NCBI RefSeq assembly: GCF_029338235.1
Contig: NZ_CP119785.1
Span: 2,046,001-2,110,000 of the forward strand
DNA length: 64,000 bases
Reading direction: 5' to 3'
DNA from: Haloarcula rara
GTDB taxonomy: Archaea; Halobacteriota; Halobacteria; Halobacteriales; Haloarculaceae
The notes under the pieces were generated by a model. That model saw nothing but the letters and a program-made list of their open reading frames with translations, had not been told where the DNA came from and did not search any database. Both the position numbers and the translations under genes were made by a program. This document shows positions 17,610 through 26,344 of this stretch, piece by piece. Within the stretch, counting starts at the first letter, position 1, and every line of letters starts with the position of its first letter.

Positions 17610-18182
17610 TCATCGGCTGGAGAGTGCGGCTGCCGTACCCTCGGCCCGCCGCTTGCACCACCGGCCGACTGCCCGGAGGCCGGGCGCGCCGTCGAACGCC
17701 CAGAGCAACGTCGCGGCGGCGAACAACACGACTTCGGCGAACAGGTTCGGCGTGATATCCGCCGCGAGGAAGTGTGCGAGGATGCCGGTCGACTCCTCGT
17801 AAGCCGGCAGCGCGAGGGCGGGCCAGAGCAGATAGGATAGCTCGGCGAACTCGCCGTCGAGGAACGCGTAGATGCCGTCGGTCGCGAGGTGGACGAGATA
17901 CCCGATGGCGAAGCCGGCCCAGGCCCGGCGGGCTGCGGGAGTGTTGAAACGCCACCACAGCAGCGCCAGCAGCGGGACGGCCACCAGTAGCGAGTGGGCG
18001 CCCGCCCGTCCCGAGGGGAGGACGCCGAACGTCCACGAGAGCGGCTTGTCGATTAGGTCGGGGAACTGCGTCCCGACGGCCAGCGGGAGGACGAGGCCGG
18101 CCGTCGGGACGCGGCCGTACCGGCTGCGAATCCAGAGTGAACACAGCAGATAGCCGACGGCGGCGTGTCCCCAGGGCCACAT
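17610..18182 (-). CDS. Membrane-bound metal-dependent hydrolase-like protein (DUF457/YbcI type)
   Basis: 190 residues from ATG 18182. The frame stays open further upstream, but MWPWGHAAVGYLL is the natural start: the WGH-A-x-GYL element opens this family. Conserved residues include His6 in the opening motif, FPDLIDKPLSW (Asp pair), GAHSLL (His) and HLATDGIY (His/Asp), the usual metal-binding set of DUF457-type proteins, embedded in four to five hydrophobic helices. The function is unknown; bacterial relatives are linked to the SOS response (LexA-regulated YdjM) or lipid metabolism. The stop lies about 50 bases upstream of the aglF start on the same strand, so read-through into aglF is possible. 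Confidence 0.75.
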   Translation of the reverse strand: MWPWGHAAVGYLLCSLWIRSRYGRVPTAGLVLPLAVGTQFPDLIDKPLSWTFGVLPSGRAGAHSLLVAVPLLALLWWRFNTPAARRAWAGFAIGYLVHLATDGIYAFLDGEFAELSYLLWPALALPAYEESTGILAHFLAADITPNLFAEVVLFAAATLLWAFDGAPGLRAVGRWCKRRAEGTAAALSSR

Positions 18183-18241
18183 ATCGCCTCCTCCGTGCGA
18201 GGCGAAAATGAGCCTTCTGCTCTGGACCACGCGGACCGGGT

Positions 18242-20578
18242 CTAGTCGGCGGTGACCCTCGTCCCGTTCCGGACGGCGCTCTCGTTGACGGTCACAGTCG
18301 ATGTCTCGCCGTCGCTCTCTACGGTGTAGTTGCCGGGGTTGGCGACGACCAGCCCGTAGCGCCCGTCCGCGTCTACGGCGGTCTGTCGCACGTACTCGAA
18401 CTCGCCGTTGGGAACGGAGACAGTCGCCGTCGCGGTCACCGTCGCGTTCGGGCTGGCTGTCCCGGAAAGCGTGGCCCCGGGGACCAGCGCGAACGCCTTG
18501 TGTGACCCGCTGTCGGTCGCATAGACGGCCTGGTAGTGGCCCAGCCCCGCCACCGATCCGTTCCGACTCCCGTACCGAGTGTGCAGGCGGGACTGCATCG
18601 TCTCGGGCTCGGCCGCGCGGTACTCTGTGACGACGTAGCCGACCCTGCCACGCAGTCGGTCGTACCACTCGCTTTCGTTCGTGGACGAGACGAACGGCTC
18701 GTAGGTGTTCCGCGCGTAGGCGTAGCTCCGCGACTCACCGCTGACGAAGTAGTTGTACATTCGGTTCTTTCCCCACTGGCTGAGGACGTAGTTCTCAGGG
18801 TGCTCCAGCCCGTGTTCGGACGCGTCACGCTCGATGGCAGTCGCCGTCTGATACTGCCCGCCGTCGACGGTGACCTGCCCCGTCTTGACCGGCACCTGGA
18901 CGAGGCCGAGGCTCCCGACGAGCAGGAAGAGCACGCAGAGCAGCCCCAGCATTCGCGGCTCGGGGACCAGCGCGTCGGTGACGGCCGCCGTCCGTTCGCC
19001 GGTCACTGGGCGGGCCAGTTCGACTTTGGCGGCCAGCCAGACGAAGGCGTAGCCGGCAAAGACCGCAGCGAACGTCGCGAGCTCACCGACGAAGCGGACC
19101 TGGATAGCCGCGAGGCCGAGGAAGTACCAGGCGTAGACCGCCACGACCAGCCAGTCGGCGCGGTCCCGCGTCGCGAACTGGACGCCAAGCACCATCACGG
19201 GCAGCGCCATGACGAGCCCGAAGCCAAACAGGAGCAGGAAGCCGATTGTCCCGGGGTCGAACAGCCCGACGGTCTCGGCGATAGCGTCGCTCCGGAACAG
19301 CGCGTCGGTCCGACTGAACGCCTCGTCCCAGCGCTCGCTGAACAGCGACCGGACGGTGAACAGCCCCACCACGAACGCGACGCCCTCGACGGCTGCGAGC
19401 TGTCGCGCCGTCCCACCCGCTCTGGCAACCACCGCTGCGGTCGCGACGACGCTACAGACGCCAAGGAACAACAGGAGCGGCGTGCTCGCGACAAGTTCCG
19501 TGTGCCACTCCCAGTTCGTGTGGACAGTCCAGACCAGCGCCGCGGCGAGGCCGGTCCCGCCGACGAGCGGGAGATTCGCAAGCAGGGGCGCCCGGCCGGC
19601 CTTGACGTCCAGCAGCGTCTTCGCCGCGACGACGACGCCGACGGGGACAATCAGGAGCGGTCCGGCTTCCCAGGCCAGTACCTGCCCGGTGATACCGACA
19701 CCCAGCAGGACACCGCCGGCCCACGGCACGGGCGACCGCAGCGACGCCCGGTCCCGTGCCGTCGTCACGACCAGCAGCAGCGCCAGGGCGGTCAGTCCCA
19801 GCCAGGGGTAGTCGAAGGCGTGGTGGTCGGCAAAGCCCAGACTCGTCCGCAGCGCGTGGCCGGGGATGAGCGCCAGAAAGAGCACCGACGCAAGCCCGAC
19901 GCGCCGGTCACTCGTCACCCGAACGGCGAGCAGATACACGAACACGCCCGAGATGACCGCCGAGACGACGGGGTACCACGCGAGCACGTGACCGATAGTC
20001 TCGGTGGTCCCGCCCAGCAGTTCGGCGACCCACCACAGCGTGGCGACCAGCAACGGTTCGCCCTTGGTCACGTCCGTGGGGAGCACCGACAGCGCGGCGA
20101 AGTCGGCACCGCCGCTGGCTTCGGCGGCCACCTGTTCGACCAGATAACGGTAAAAATACGCGTCGTTGCCGGAGAAGACGATATCGCCGCCCCGGTAGAC
20201 GCTCCCGACGACGTAGGTCCGGGTGAGGACCACCACCGCCAGCGCGGCCGTGAGCAGGCCAGCGGCCCGTCCGTCGACGGCGGGAACGGCGAGCCAGTCG
20301 AGGTCGAACTCCCGCTCCCCGTTCGCCGTCTCGTCTCCCACTGCGTCGTCGCCATCGAGCGCCCGGCGAACGGCAGCCGGGTCGGCGACGGCGTACTCGT
20401 CGCCGCGCTTCTCGACGACTCCGTGCGAGACCAGTTCCCCGAAGGCCCCCGAGTCGACGTCGATGTCGTCGAAGCGCCACGCGTCGTGTTCGTCGTCGAC
20501 CGCAAGTGCGGCCGCAAGCGCGGATTCCAGCTCGGGCCGCTCGTCGAGTAGTTCCGTCGGCCCGCGCTCGTCACTCAT
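18242..20578 (-). CDS. Divergent STT3/AglB-like oligosaccharyltransferase paralogue
   Basis: 778 residues. An N-terminal cytosolic region (1-100) resembles a winged-helix module (FGELVSHGVVEKRGDEYAVA). It is followed by about 11-13 membrane helices and an extracytoplasmic C-terminal domain. STT3 features: SGNDAYFYRYL (139-143, like the first-loop D-x-D/E motif) and LGFADHHAFDYPW (around 249-257, matching the conserved DHH/EHH region). Where AglB has WWDYG, this protein has SQWGKNRMYNYF at about residue 602, so the catalytic-domain signature is not conserved. After it lies an Ig-like/carboxypeptidase-regulatory-like segment (about 700-778, GATLSGTASPNATVTATATV). It is probably a glycosyltransferase of GT-C fold but not a standard AglB. 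No second STT3-like gene is in this window. Confidence 0.7.
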   Translation of the reverse strand: MSDERGPTELLDERPELESALAAALAVDDEHDAWRFDDIDVDSGAFGELVSHGVVEKRGDEYAVADPAAVRRALDGDDAVGDETANGEREFDLDWLAVPAVDGRAAGLLTAALAVVVLTRTYVVGSVYRGGDIVFSGNDAYFYRYLVEQVAAEASGGADFAALSVLPTDVTKGEPLLVATLWWVAELLGGTTETIGHVLAWYPVVSAVISGVFVYLLAVRVTSDRRVGLASVLFLALIPGHALRTSLGFADHHAFDYPWLGLTALALLLVVTTARDRASLRSPVPWAGGVLLGVGITGQVLAWEAGPLLIVPVGVVVAAKTLLDVKAGRAPLLANLPLVGGTGLAAALVWTVHTNWEWHTELVASTPLLLFLGVCSVVATAAVVARAGGTARQLAAVEGVAFVVGLFTVRSLFSERWDEAFSRTDALFRSDAIAETVGLFDPGTIGFLLLFGFGLVMALPVMVLGVQFATRDRADWLVVAVYAWYFLGLAAIQVRFVGELATFAAVFAGYAFVWLAAKVELARPVTGERTAAVTDALVPEPRMLGLLCVLFLLVGSLGLVQVPVKTGQVTVDGGQYQTATAIERDASEHGLEHPENYVLSQWGKNRMYNYFVSGESRSYAYARNTYEPFVSSTNESEWYDRLRGRVGYVVTEYRAAEPETMQSRLHTRYGSRNGSVAGLGHYQAVYATDSGSHKAFALVPGATLSGTASPNATVTATATVSVPNGEFEYVRQTAVDADGRYGLVVANPGNYTVESDGETSTVTVNESAVRNGTRVTAD

Positions 20579-20684
20579 GTGTGCTCACATTCCCGTGGGG
20601 AGAATAAACCCATCGAGAGTCGAACGTGGCCGTCTGGGGCGGCTGGTGTGTTACTGCTGGATACGCCAGTCGGCGTGGCGCTGC

Positions 20685-22301
20685 TCACCCCCACCCCGCG
20701 ACCGGCATCTCCAGGGTAACCCGAGTCCCCGACTCATCGGACTCAAATGCTACGGAGCCGCCGGCGATGTCGGTCCCCCAGGCGGTCAGGGCCAGCCCGA
20801 AGCCGCTGCCGTGTTTCAGCGGCGTCTCGGCCCCGTCTTCGACAAGTGCGAGCTCGTGGGGCTCGATACCGGGGCCGTTGTCCTCGACGTGGACCGCGAC
20901 GGTCTCCTCGCCCGGGTCGACGCTGACGCGGACCCACGGCTCGGAACTGGTGTTGTGCTGGGCGGCGTTCTCGATCACGTTCGAACAGACGATGTCGAAG
21001 AGGCTATCGACGAGGATATCCTCTGGCGCGGGCTCGTACTCGATGTCCACTTCGGGATAGCGCCGCGCGGTCGCATCGACACACTCCCGGAGGATGCCGT
21101 GCAGTCGGACGTTCTCCCGTTCTTTCCGGCCCTTCTCGAAGACGTCGATAATCTTGCGGACCTTCTCCCCGATTTCTTCTATCTCGATGGCGTTCTGTTT
21201 GAGGGTATCGGCCTTCCGCTGGCAGTTGTGTGTCGCCAGGTAGCCGGCGTGGCCGATGATGATCTGGATGTTCGTCCGGATGTTGTGCCGGAAGACGCGA
21301 TGTAACACTTCCAGGCGCTGTTGCATCCGGAAGAGGTCGCTGATGTCGTGGAGCGTGATGATGCGGCCGATGGTCCGGTCGTGGATATCGGTCACGGGGC
21401 TCTCGGAGACGTCGTAGGATTCACGCGTCCCCGGCGGCGTGAACACGCGATTGCTCGCGGTCTCCCCGGGTGCGTTCAGCGTCGGGCTGACGGTCTTGAG
21501 CTTGTTGCCGAGCGCTTCCTCGGGCGACGTCCGGAGGGCGGCTGCTGCCCGGTCGTTCATGTCTACGATAGTCCCGTGCGTGTCGAGGACGAGCGCACCC
21601 TGGTGCATCTGTTTGTACAGGGACCGCCGGGCGTGTCGAATGGGGGTGGGGCTGGCGCCGAAGAGCTTGAACCGCGTCAGCGCGGAGAGATACGCGACAC
21701 CGGAGAGCGTGAAGGCGACCGGCGTCGGGTCGATTCCCGCGGTCGGGAGCTGTCCGGACAGGAACAGCAGGTTCGTCACCCAGGGGGCCACGAGCCCGAT
21801 AAGCAGCGCGAGACTCTGGCCACGGAAGGTACGCACCTGGCTCGTGACGAGTTCTAGGAGTGGGACGATTCCGAGGACGCCGAGCAGATAGGTGTAGGCC
21901 GCGATGACCCAGAACCAGGGGCCGGGGAGTCGCATCGGCGTGTCGACGTAGAGCAACTGGTGATACTGGTCGGTGAGCGCGAGAAAGACCGTAATCGCAG
22001 GGATAACTGCCGCCAGCAGCACGTGTCGCTGTGTGGTATACTCGTTGTAGCCGCTGTATTCTAGCGCGAAGACGAGCCACGCGACGGGTATGAGTGCGAT
22101 GCCGATCCAGGAGATGTCGATGAAGAACGCCCGGCCAGCCGCGGTGGTCGCCTGTATCTGGAACAGCAGTGTCGCCGACCACCAGCACTGCCCCGCCATG
22201 AGGAGGACCAGCGGCATCGCCCCGGGTTCCGGCCGCTCCCGCCACGCGAGGAGCCCGGCCGTGACACCGACCGCGACTGACCCGACGAGTGCCAACTTCA
22301 T
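20685..22301 (-). CDS. Sensor histidine kinase with 7TM receptor and PAS domain
   Basis: 538 residues from ATG 22301; a GTG at 22319 would add six. Seven hydrophobic helices (about 1-205) form a HisKA_7TM-type sensor, with LLYVDTPMRLPGPWFW as the loop typical of this group. A PAS domain follows (about 220-330, LDTHGTIVDMNDRAAAALR), then the H-box LHRVFRHNIRTNIQIIIGHA with phospho-acceptor His, and an ATP-binding domain with N-box VCSNVIENAAQHN, G1-box VEDNGPGI and G2-box HGSGFGLALT. HNIRTN is the variant H-box widespread in haloarchaea. It senses a membrane-linked signal and phosphorylates a response regulator that is not encoded nearby. It is a single-gene unit. Confidence 0.9.
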   Translation of the reverse strand: MKLALVGSVAVGVTAGLLAWRERPEPGAMPLVLLMAGQCWWSATLLFQIQATTAAGRAFFIDISWIGIALIPVAWLVFALEYSGYNEYTTQRHVLLAAVIPAITVFLALTDQYHQLLYVDTPMRLPGPWFWVIAAYTYLLGVLGIVPLLELVTSQVRTFRGQSLALLIGLVAPWVTNLLFLSGQLPTAGIDPTPVAFTLSGVAYLSALTRFKLFGASPTPIRHARRSLYKQMHQGALVLDTHGTIVDMNDRAAAALRTSPEEALGNKLKTVSPTLNAPGETASNRVFTPPGTRESYDVSESPVTDIHDRTIGRIITLHDISDLFRMQQRLEVLHRVFRHNIRTNIQIIIGHAGYLATHNCQRKADTLKQNAIEIEEIGEKVRKIIDVFEKGRKERENVRLHGILRECVDATARRYPEVDIEYEPAPEDILVDSLFDIVCSNVIENAAQHNTSSEPWVRVSVDPGEETVAVHVEDNGPGIEPHELALVEDGAETPLKHGSGFGLALTAWGTDIAGGSVAFESDESGTRVTLEMPVAGWG

Positions 22302-22474
22302 GAGTATCACTGATGCCACGGCTTACCATGAGTGACGGCTAACGACACTAATAAGATAGGGTAACTGGCGGAAGAATCACAGAGTGTCAAATAAATCCGC
22401 TGGAATACGCAGTTTCCCACAGTTCGTTGGTTCCATCACACCACTCCCCACCGTTCACACGGACCGATGCGACA

Positions 22475-23401
22475 TCACACCGCTGGCGGGACCAGGAGTG
22501 CGAGCATGGGTAGCCGGCTGCACTCGGCAGCAACCGTGAGTTTCCCGCTGTCGTCGACACGGCCGAGACAGGTCACGATGACGGTCAGATATCCCACACA
22601 GAGGAGAAGCAGGACCGTCTCGGGTCGCGTGAGGAGGCCGTCGCTGGCCGCGGTGACGAGCACTGCGGCGGCGAGGCTCGTCACACCGTAGAGCGCGTAC
22701 CGGGTGCCACGGACACCGAGGACGACGGGGAGGGTTTTGACACCCGCTTCTCGGTCGCTAGCGCGGTCACGGACGTTCGGTATCTCCACGTCGACGAACG
22801 TCGCAAGGAAGAAGGTCAGACACACGACGCCTGCGGTCAGGGTCACCGGCGCACCGGCGAACGCGATGGGCAAGAGGACGACGACGAGCGCCCAGGCACC
22901 GGCGACGAGCACGGAGTTGAGGATGAATATCTGCTTGAGCCGGTTCACGTGCCCAGAAAAGGGCAGCCAGTCCAGGGCGTAGACGACCCAGATGGCCCCT
23001 GGGACCAGCGCCAGCGCGAAGGCCGCTGGGCCGCCAAGCACCGATAGCGCGACCGCGAGTCCGTACGCGAGTGCCGACAGGGTGTAGAGGCGCCGATCGT
23101 AGCGCCTGATGAAGGCCGTCCGGGCCGGCGTCGTCTGCTCGTCGGTCTCGACGTCGGCCACCCTATCGTTGCCATATACCGCGAACGTCAACAGCCCCGC
23201 GATGGCCGGTGCCGGTGTCAGGGGAAGCGAGAGCAGTTCCGTCACGATGAGTACCTCTGCGACCGCGATGAACGCGAGATACGCTGAACTATACAGGAGG
23301 ACGTCTCTGGCTGACCCGGCGAACCGATGCAGTCTGTCTCGCATCGGGCGGGGTGGCACAGTCGTCGAATCGTCCGTGTCGTTGGGGGAGTTCGTTGCCA
23401 T
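22475..23401 (-). CDS. UbiA-family prenyltransferase
   Basis: 308 residues from ATG 23401; an upstream ATG at 23431 lies in AT-rich leader sequence and is less likely. About eight to nine membrane helices. The first Asp-rich motif is NDRVADVETDEQTTPARTAF (N-D-x2-x-D-x3-D) and the second DVRDRASDREAGVKTLPVV, both of the UbiA type that bind Mg-prenyl diphosphate. Members transfer prenyl groups to aromatic rings, lipids (digeranylgeranylglyceryl phosphate, menaquinone) or other acceptors in the membrane. The sequence does not reveal which; haloarchaea carry several. An A/T-rich stretch (23402-23460) just upstream should hold the promoter. Confidence 0.85.
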   Translation of the reverse strand: MATNSPNDTDDSTTVPPRPMRDRLHRFAGSARDVLLYSSAYLAFIAVAEVLIVTELLSLPLTPAPAIAGLLTFAVYGNDRVADVETDEQTTPARTAFIRRYDRRLYTLSALAYGLAVALSVLGGPAAFALALVPGAIWVVYALDWLPFSGHVNRLKQIFILNSVLVAGAWALVVVLLPIAFAGAPVTLTAGVVCLTFFLATFVDVEIPNVRDRASDREAGVKTLPVVLGVRGTRYALYGVTSLAAAVLVTAASDGLLTRPETVLLLLCVGYLTVIVTCLGRVDDSGKLTVAAECSRLPMLALLVPPAV

Positions 23402-23494
23402 TACTGCGTATAAACATTTGACAGATAACACAGAAAATTATCGACTGCAACACAGATACTAAGGGGTGGATAACTCGCCAGGACGAGGCGAGAC

Positions 23495-24283
23495 TCACTC
23501 CTTACCGGCCCTCGCGCCCGCGGCCTGTGTGACGTGTGCGAACGTCACGAGACCGAGCCCGCCGACGATGTTGCCCGCCGTGACGACGCTCACCACGATG
23601 GTGAACCGGGACGTACCGACGCTCACACCGAAGAGAGCCCCCAGGAACACGTGCAGCGCCGTGACGACGACGTGTTCGAGCGGGCCCAGCGCGAGCAGGA
23701 CACCCACGACGTAGGCCAGTGAGAGGCGGCTCCCCTCGCTATCGACCGAGACCAGCAGAAAGGACAGCAGGCTCACGAGCGCCCCGCCCGCGATGGCCCG
23801 GGCGAAAGAGGCACCCAGGGCCCGGCCGACGCTCTCGGTCGCCACTGTGGCCAGTACTGCGGGCGTCCCGGGTGGCAAGGCGCCCTCGACGGCGAAGACG
23901 AGCGAGAACAGTCCCCCGCCGACGAGGTTCCCGAGGAGCGTCACTACCCACAGCCGGCAGAGCGCCCACACTGCTGTGGGGTCACCGCTGTCGACGGCCG
24001 CGGCGACCGGGTCGGAAAAATTCTCGTTGAACAGCTCCGTCCGGCCCGCGACCAGAAAGGTGACGCCGACGCCGAAGGCCAGTGCCCCGCCGAGGGCGGC
24101 GACGCCGTGGCCGACCGATTCCAGGCGGCTCTCGACGATGCCGAGTGCGACGAGCCCGAAGACGATGGTAAACCCCGCGATGAAGCTCGTCGAGACGAGT
24201 TCGAGCAGCGACTGGTCGAGCCGGCGCTGGCCCGCTTCGACCGCCCGGTCGAAGATCTCGTCCGGCGCCGGGGCTGCTGGCAT
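23495..24283 (-). CDS. Formate/nitrite transporter (FNT) family channel
   Basis: 262 residues with six predicted membrane helices. N-terminal cytoplasmic segment APAPDEIFDRAVEAGQRRLD; then the FNT pattern SFIAGFTIVFGLVALG, TFLVAGRTELFNENFSDPVA (family-typical ELFTEN-like motif, here ELFNEN), LCRLWVVTLLGNLVGG, ARAIAGGALVSLLSFLL and ALHVFLGALFGVS near the end, ending GNIVGGLGLVTFAHV. FNT proteins are pentameric channels for formate, nitrite, hydrosulfide or small monovalent anions; the substrate is not clear here. It stands alone, tail to tail with nothing and 63 bases before the UbiA promoter region. Confidence 0.85.
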   Translation of the reverse strand: MPAAPAPDEIFDRAVEAGQRRLDQSLLELVSTSFIAGFTIVFGLVALGIVESRLESVGHGVAALGGALAFGVGVTFLVAGRTELFNENFSDPVAAAVDSGDPTAVWALCRLWVVTLLGNLVGGGLFSLVFAVEGALPPGTPAVLATVATESVGRALGASFARAIAGGALVSLLSFLLVSVDSEGSRLSLAYVVGVLLALGPLEHVVVTALHVFLGALFGVSVGTSRFTIVVSVVTAGNIVGGLGLVTFAHVTQAAGARAGKE

Positions 24284-24377
24284 ACGCCGTCGTGGACCAC
24301 GGGCCTGAAAATGCCGGCGAGTGTTCGCGGCCGTAGCCGCTGCTTACGTTAATTTCCGCCCGTATTGATACTGTAGG

Positions 24378-24386
24378 TTTTTAAAC
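24378..24386 (+). promoter_or_regulatory. TATA box of the GT39-like gene at 24409
   Basis: TTTTTAAAC lies about 27 bases before the start codon in G/C-rich surroundings, the spacing expected of a haloarchaeal TATA box driving a leaderless transcript. Confidence 0.5.
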
Positions 24387-24408
24387 ACCCTCCCCCAACG
24401 GCAGTCTG

Positions 24409-26235
24409 ATGGGTGTCCGCTCCGGATGGCTCGGTCGCGCGAAGCGACAGTTCTATGCGGACCTTAGAGCGGACCCATATCTCCGCTATCTCCTGGTTGG
24501 CGCGCTGCTACTGGCCGGCTTTGGCTTCTGGCATCGCATCCCTGTCTTTGCGACCTGGGACGAACACGACCGGGTGTTAGACGCCCTGGTCGCCTACGCC
24601 GAAATCGTCCACGACCCCAGTATCGAGGGGGTCCGCGAGGGGCTCTCCTGGAGCCGCGCTCCCTTCGGCGCCACGCTGTGGGTGTACTTACTGGCGGTGT
24701 TGCCGGTCGTCCTGGTCGCGCTCTTCACCGGGCAGGGCGACGCCATCGCGGCGATGCGGGGCCCGGCCTACGCGTACGGTCACTACCCCCTCTGGGCGGA
24801 GACGCCCCGATGGATATGGACGTGGAGTCTGACCTTCGTCCGGCTGACGAACGTCGTCTTCGCCGTCGTCACGGTCTATCTGCTCTACCGACTCGGCACA
24901 CGACTGGAGAACCGCGTGACCGGCCGGCTTGCCGCCCTCCTGCTGATGCTTACCTTTGGCTTCCTCAAACTGGCCAAGGAGGGCGGCGAGGACATCCCCG
25001 CGACGATGTGTCTCGTGGCGTCGATATACTTCCTCGTCGGGTACCTTCAGACAGGCGAGCGACGCCAGTTCTACGCCGGAAGCGCCGTCGGTGGCCTCGC
25101 TATCGCGTTCAAACTCACGCTCGGGCTCGTGGTTCCGATTATCGCCCTCGCGTTCCTTTTGCGCGCCAGCGGTGAGGACGGTCTGCTCCGGCGAGCGCTC
25201 TGGCGGCCGCGGCTGCTGGTCGGCGGGGCCGCCCTCGGTGCCGTCGTCATCTGTCTGGGCTTCCCGACGCTGCTGGTGGGTGACTTCGAGGCCATCGGCG
25301 CCCGCTGGTTCGACCGGACCGGGCGACTCGAACGCGCTGTCGGGCCGACGGCACCGACGTGGTGGTGGTTCCTGCGGACCTACGCCAGCGGCTTCGGCTG
25401 GCCGCTGCTGATTGGGGCTATGGGCGCACTGGCCGCCAGTATCGTCCATCTGGTCCGCCTTGCGCCCAGTCGTGCGGCGCTCCGAGAGCGGGTCCCGGGG
25501 TTTGACGAGCGGGCACTGCTCGTGGGGGCGCTGGTGCTGTTCCTCCTCTTTTTCTCGCAGTGGCACGACTGGCGGGTCCACCATATCCTCCCGACGTTCC
25601 CGCTCGCGATGGTCGTCCTCGCCGACTCGCTCGAACGCTTGCGCGGCCACCGAAAGCGGGTCGGCCACGTGGCGCTGGCCGTCGTCGTCGTCAGTTCGGC
25701 TATCTACGCGGGTGTCGGCGTCGGGATGTATGCCTCGATGCCCCGCGACGAGGCGACCGGGTGGCTCAACGAGAACGCCGAGGAGGACGCCACCATGGAG
25801 GTGTACTTCCACGCCTTCTTCGAGAACGCCATCCCCCACGGGATGGACCTCAACACGCCGCTGGACGGGCCGGCGGAACGGGACCCCTGTCCCGAGTACA
25901 TTCAGGTCGGCGACAAGGAACTGCTGTATCTGCAGGATATCTCCGACGCACAGCGTAGTTCGGAGGTAAACTCCAATCTAGACTCTCGGGCGGAGTACAT
26001 CCGGGCGCTGCTGGAAGGCGAGTACAACTACGAGGTCGTCGCCGAGTTCGGACAGCGACCGCCGAACTTCGTCCCCCATCGCCCGGAGCCGGGGTCGCTA
26101 CGTGACCTGATACCACTCGGTATCAATCCACACAGTGACCAGTACGGTGACGAGCAGGAACTCGCGAGCGACCAGTACGTCGCTATCCTCCGCCTCGAAG
26201 GCGACTGTGTCGAGTCCCGGGACCCGCCGTGGTAA
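24409..26235 (+). CDS. GT39-like membrane glycosyltransferase, tandem copy 1
   Basis: 608 residues. Short basic N-terminus (SGWLGRAKRQFYADL), first helix YLLVGALLLAGFGFWH, then the acidic first-loop motif FATWDEHDRVLDALVAYAEI, placed as in PMT/ArnT GT-C enzymes. Ten or so helices follow to about residue 445, then a soluble extracytoplasmic C-terminal domain with WLNENAEEDATMEVYFHAFF and a Pro/Tyr-rich tail. Members of glycosyltransferase family 39/PF13231 use polyprenyl-phosphate sugars; substrate here unknown. The closest paralogue follows directly at 26345, colinear without indels through most of the gene, and shares a 221-base perfectly identical stretch (24791-25011). It is a single-gene unit with its own TATA box. 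Confidence 0.8.
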   Translation: MGVRSGWLGRAKRQFYADLRADPYLRYLLVGALLLAGFGFWHRIPVFATWDEHDRVLDALVAYAEIVHDPSIEGVREGLSWSRAPFGATLWVYLLAVLPVVLVALFTGQGDAIAAMRGPAYAYGHYPLWAETPRWIWTWSLTFVRLTNVVFAVVTVYLLYRLGTRLENRVTGRLAALLLMLTFGFLKLAKEGGEDIPATMCLVASIYFLVGYLQTGERRQFYAGSAVGGLAIAFKLTLGLVVPIIALAFLLRASGEDGLLRRALWRPRLLVGGAALGAVVICLGFPTLLVGDFEAIGARWFDRTGRLERAVGPTAPTWWWFLRTYASGFGWPLLIGAMGALAASIVHLVRLAPSRAALRERVPGFDERALLVGALVLFLLFFSQWHDWRVHHILPTFPLAMVVLADSLERLRGHRKRVGHVALAVVVVSSAIYAGVGVGMYASMPRDEATGWLNENAEEDATMEVYFHAFFENAIPHGMDLNTPLDGPAERDPCPEYIQVGDKELLYLQDISDAQRSSEVNSNLDSRAEYIRALLEGEYNYEVVAEFGQRPPNFVPHRPEPGSLRDLIPLGINPHSDQYGDEQELASDQYVAILRLEGDCVESRDPPW

Positions 26236-26312
26236 CGGGCGAGAAATCGACGCTGCGCATTCCCCGACGTAGCCGGTCCACAGGCCCGCGTTCACCCAGT
26301 GCACATCTGTGC

Positions 26313-26325
26313 TTTTTTGTATATA
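26313..26325 (+). promoter_or_regulatory. TATA box of the GT39-like gene at 26345
   Basis: TTTTTGTATATAC lies 20-32 bases before the start codon within an otherwise G/C-rich spacer. Spacing suits a leaderless transcript, meaning the second copy has its own promoter instead of relying on read-through. Confidence 0.6.
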
Positions 26326-26344
26326 CTACGCAAAATAAACCCAA

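Noticed and set aside
18536..20551. A 671-codon open frame on the plus strand
   Set aside because: It lies antisense to the STT3-like gene, is extremely rich in Arg, Gln and Gly, and has no motif. Long antisense frames are normal in G/C-rich haloarchaeal DNA.
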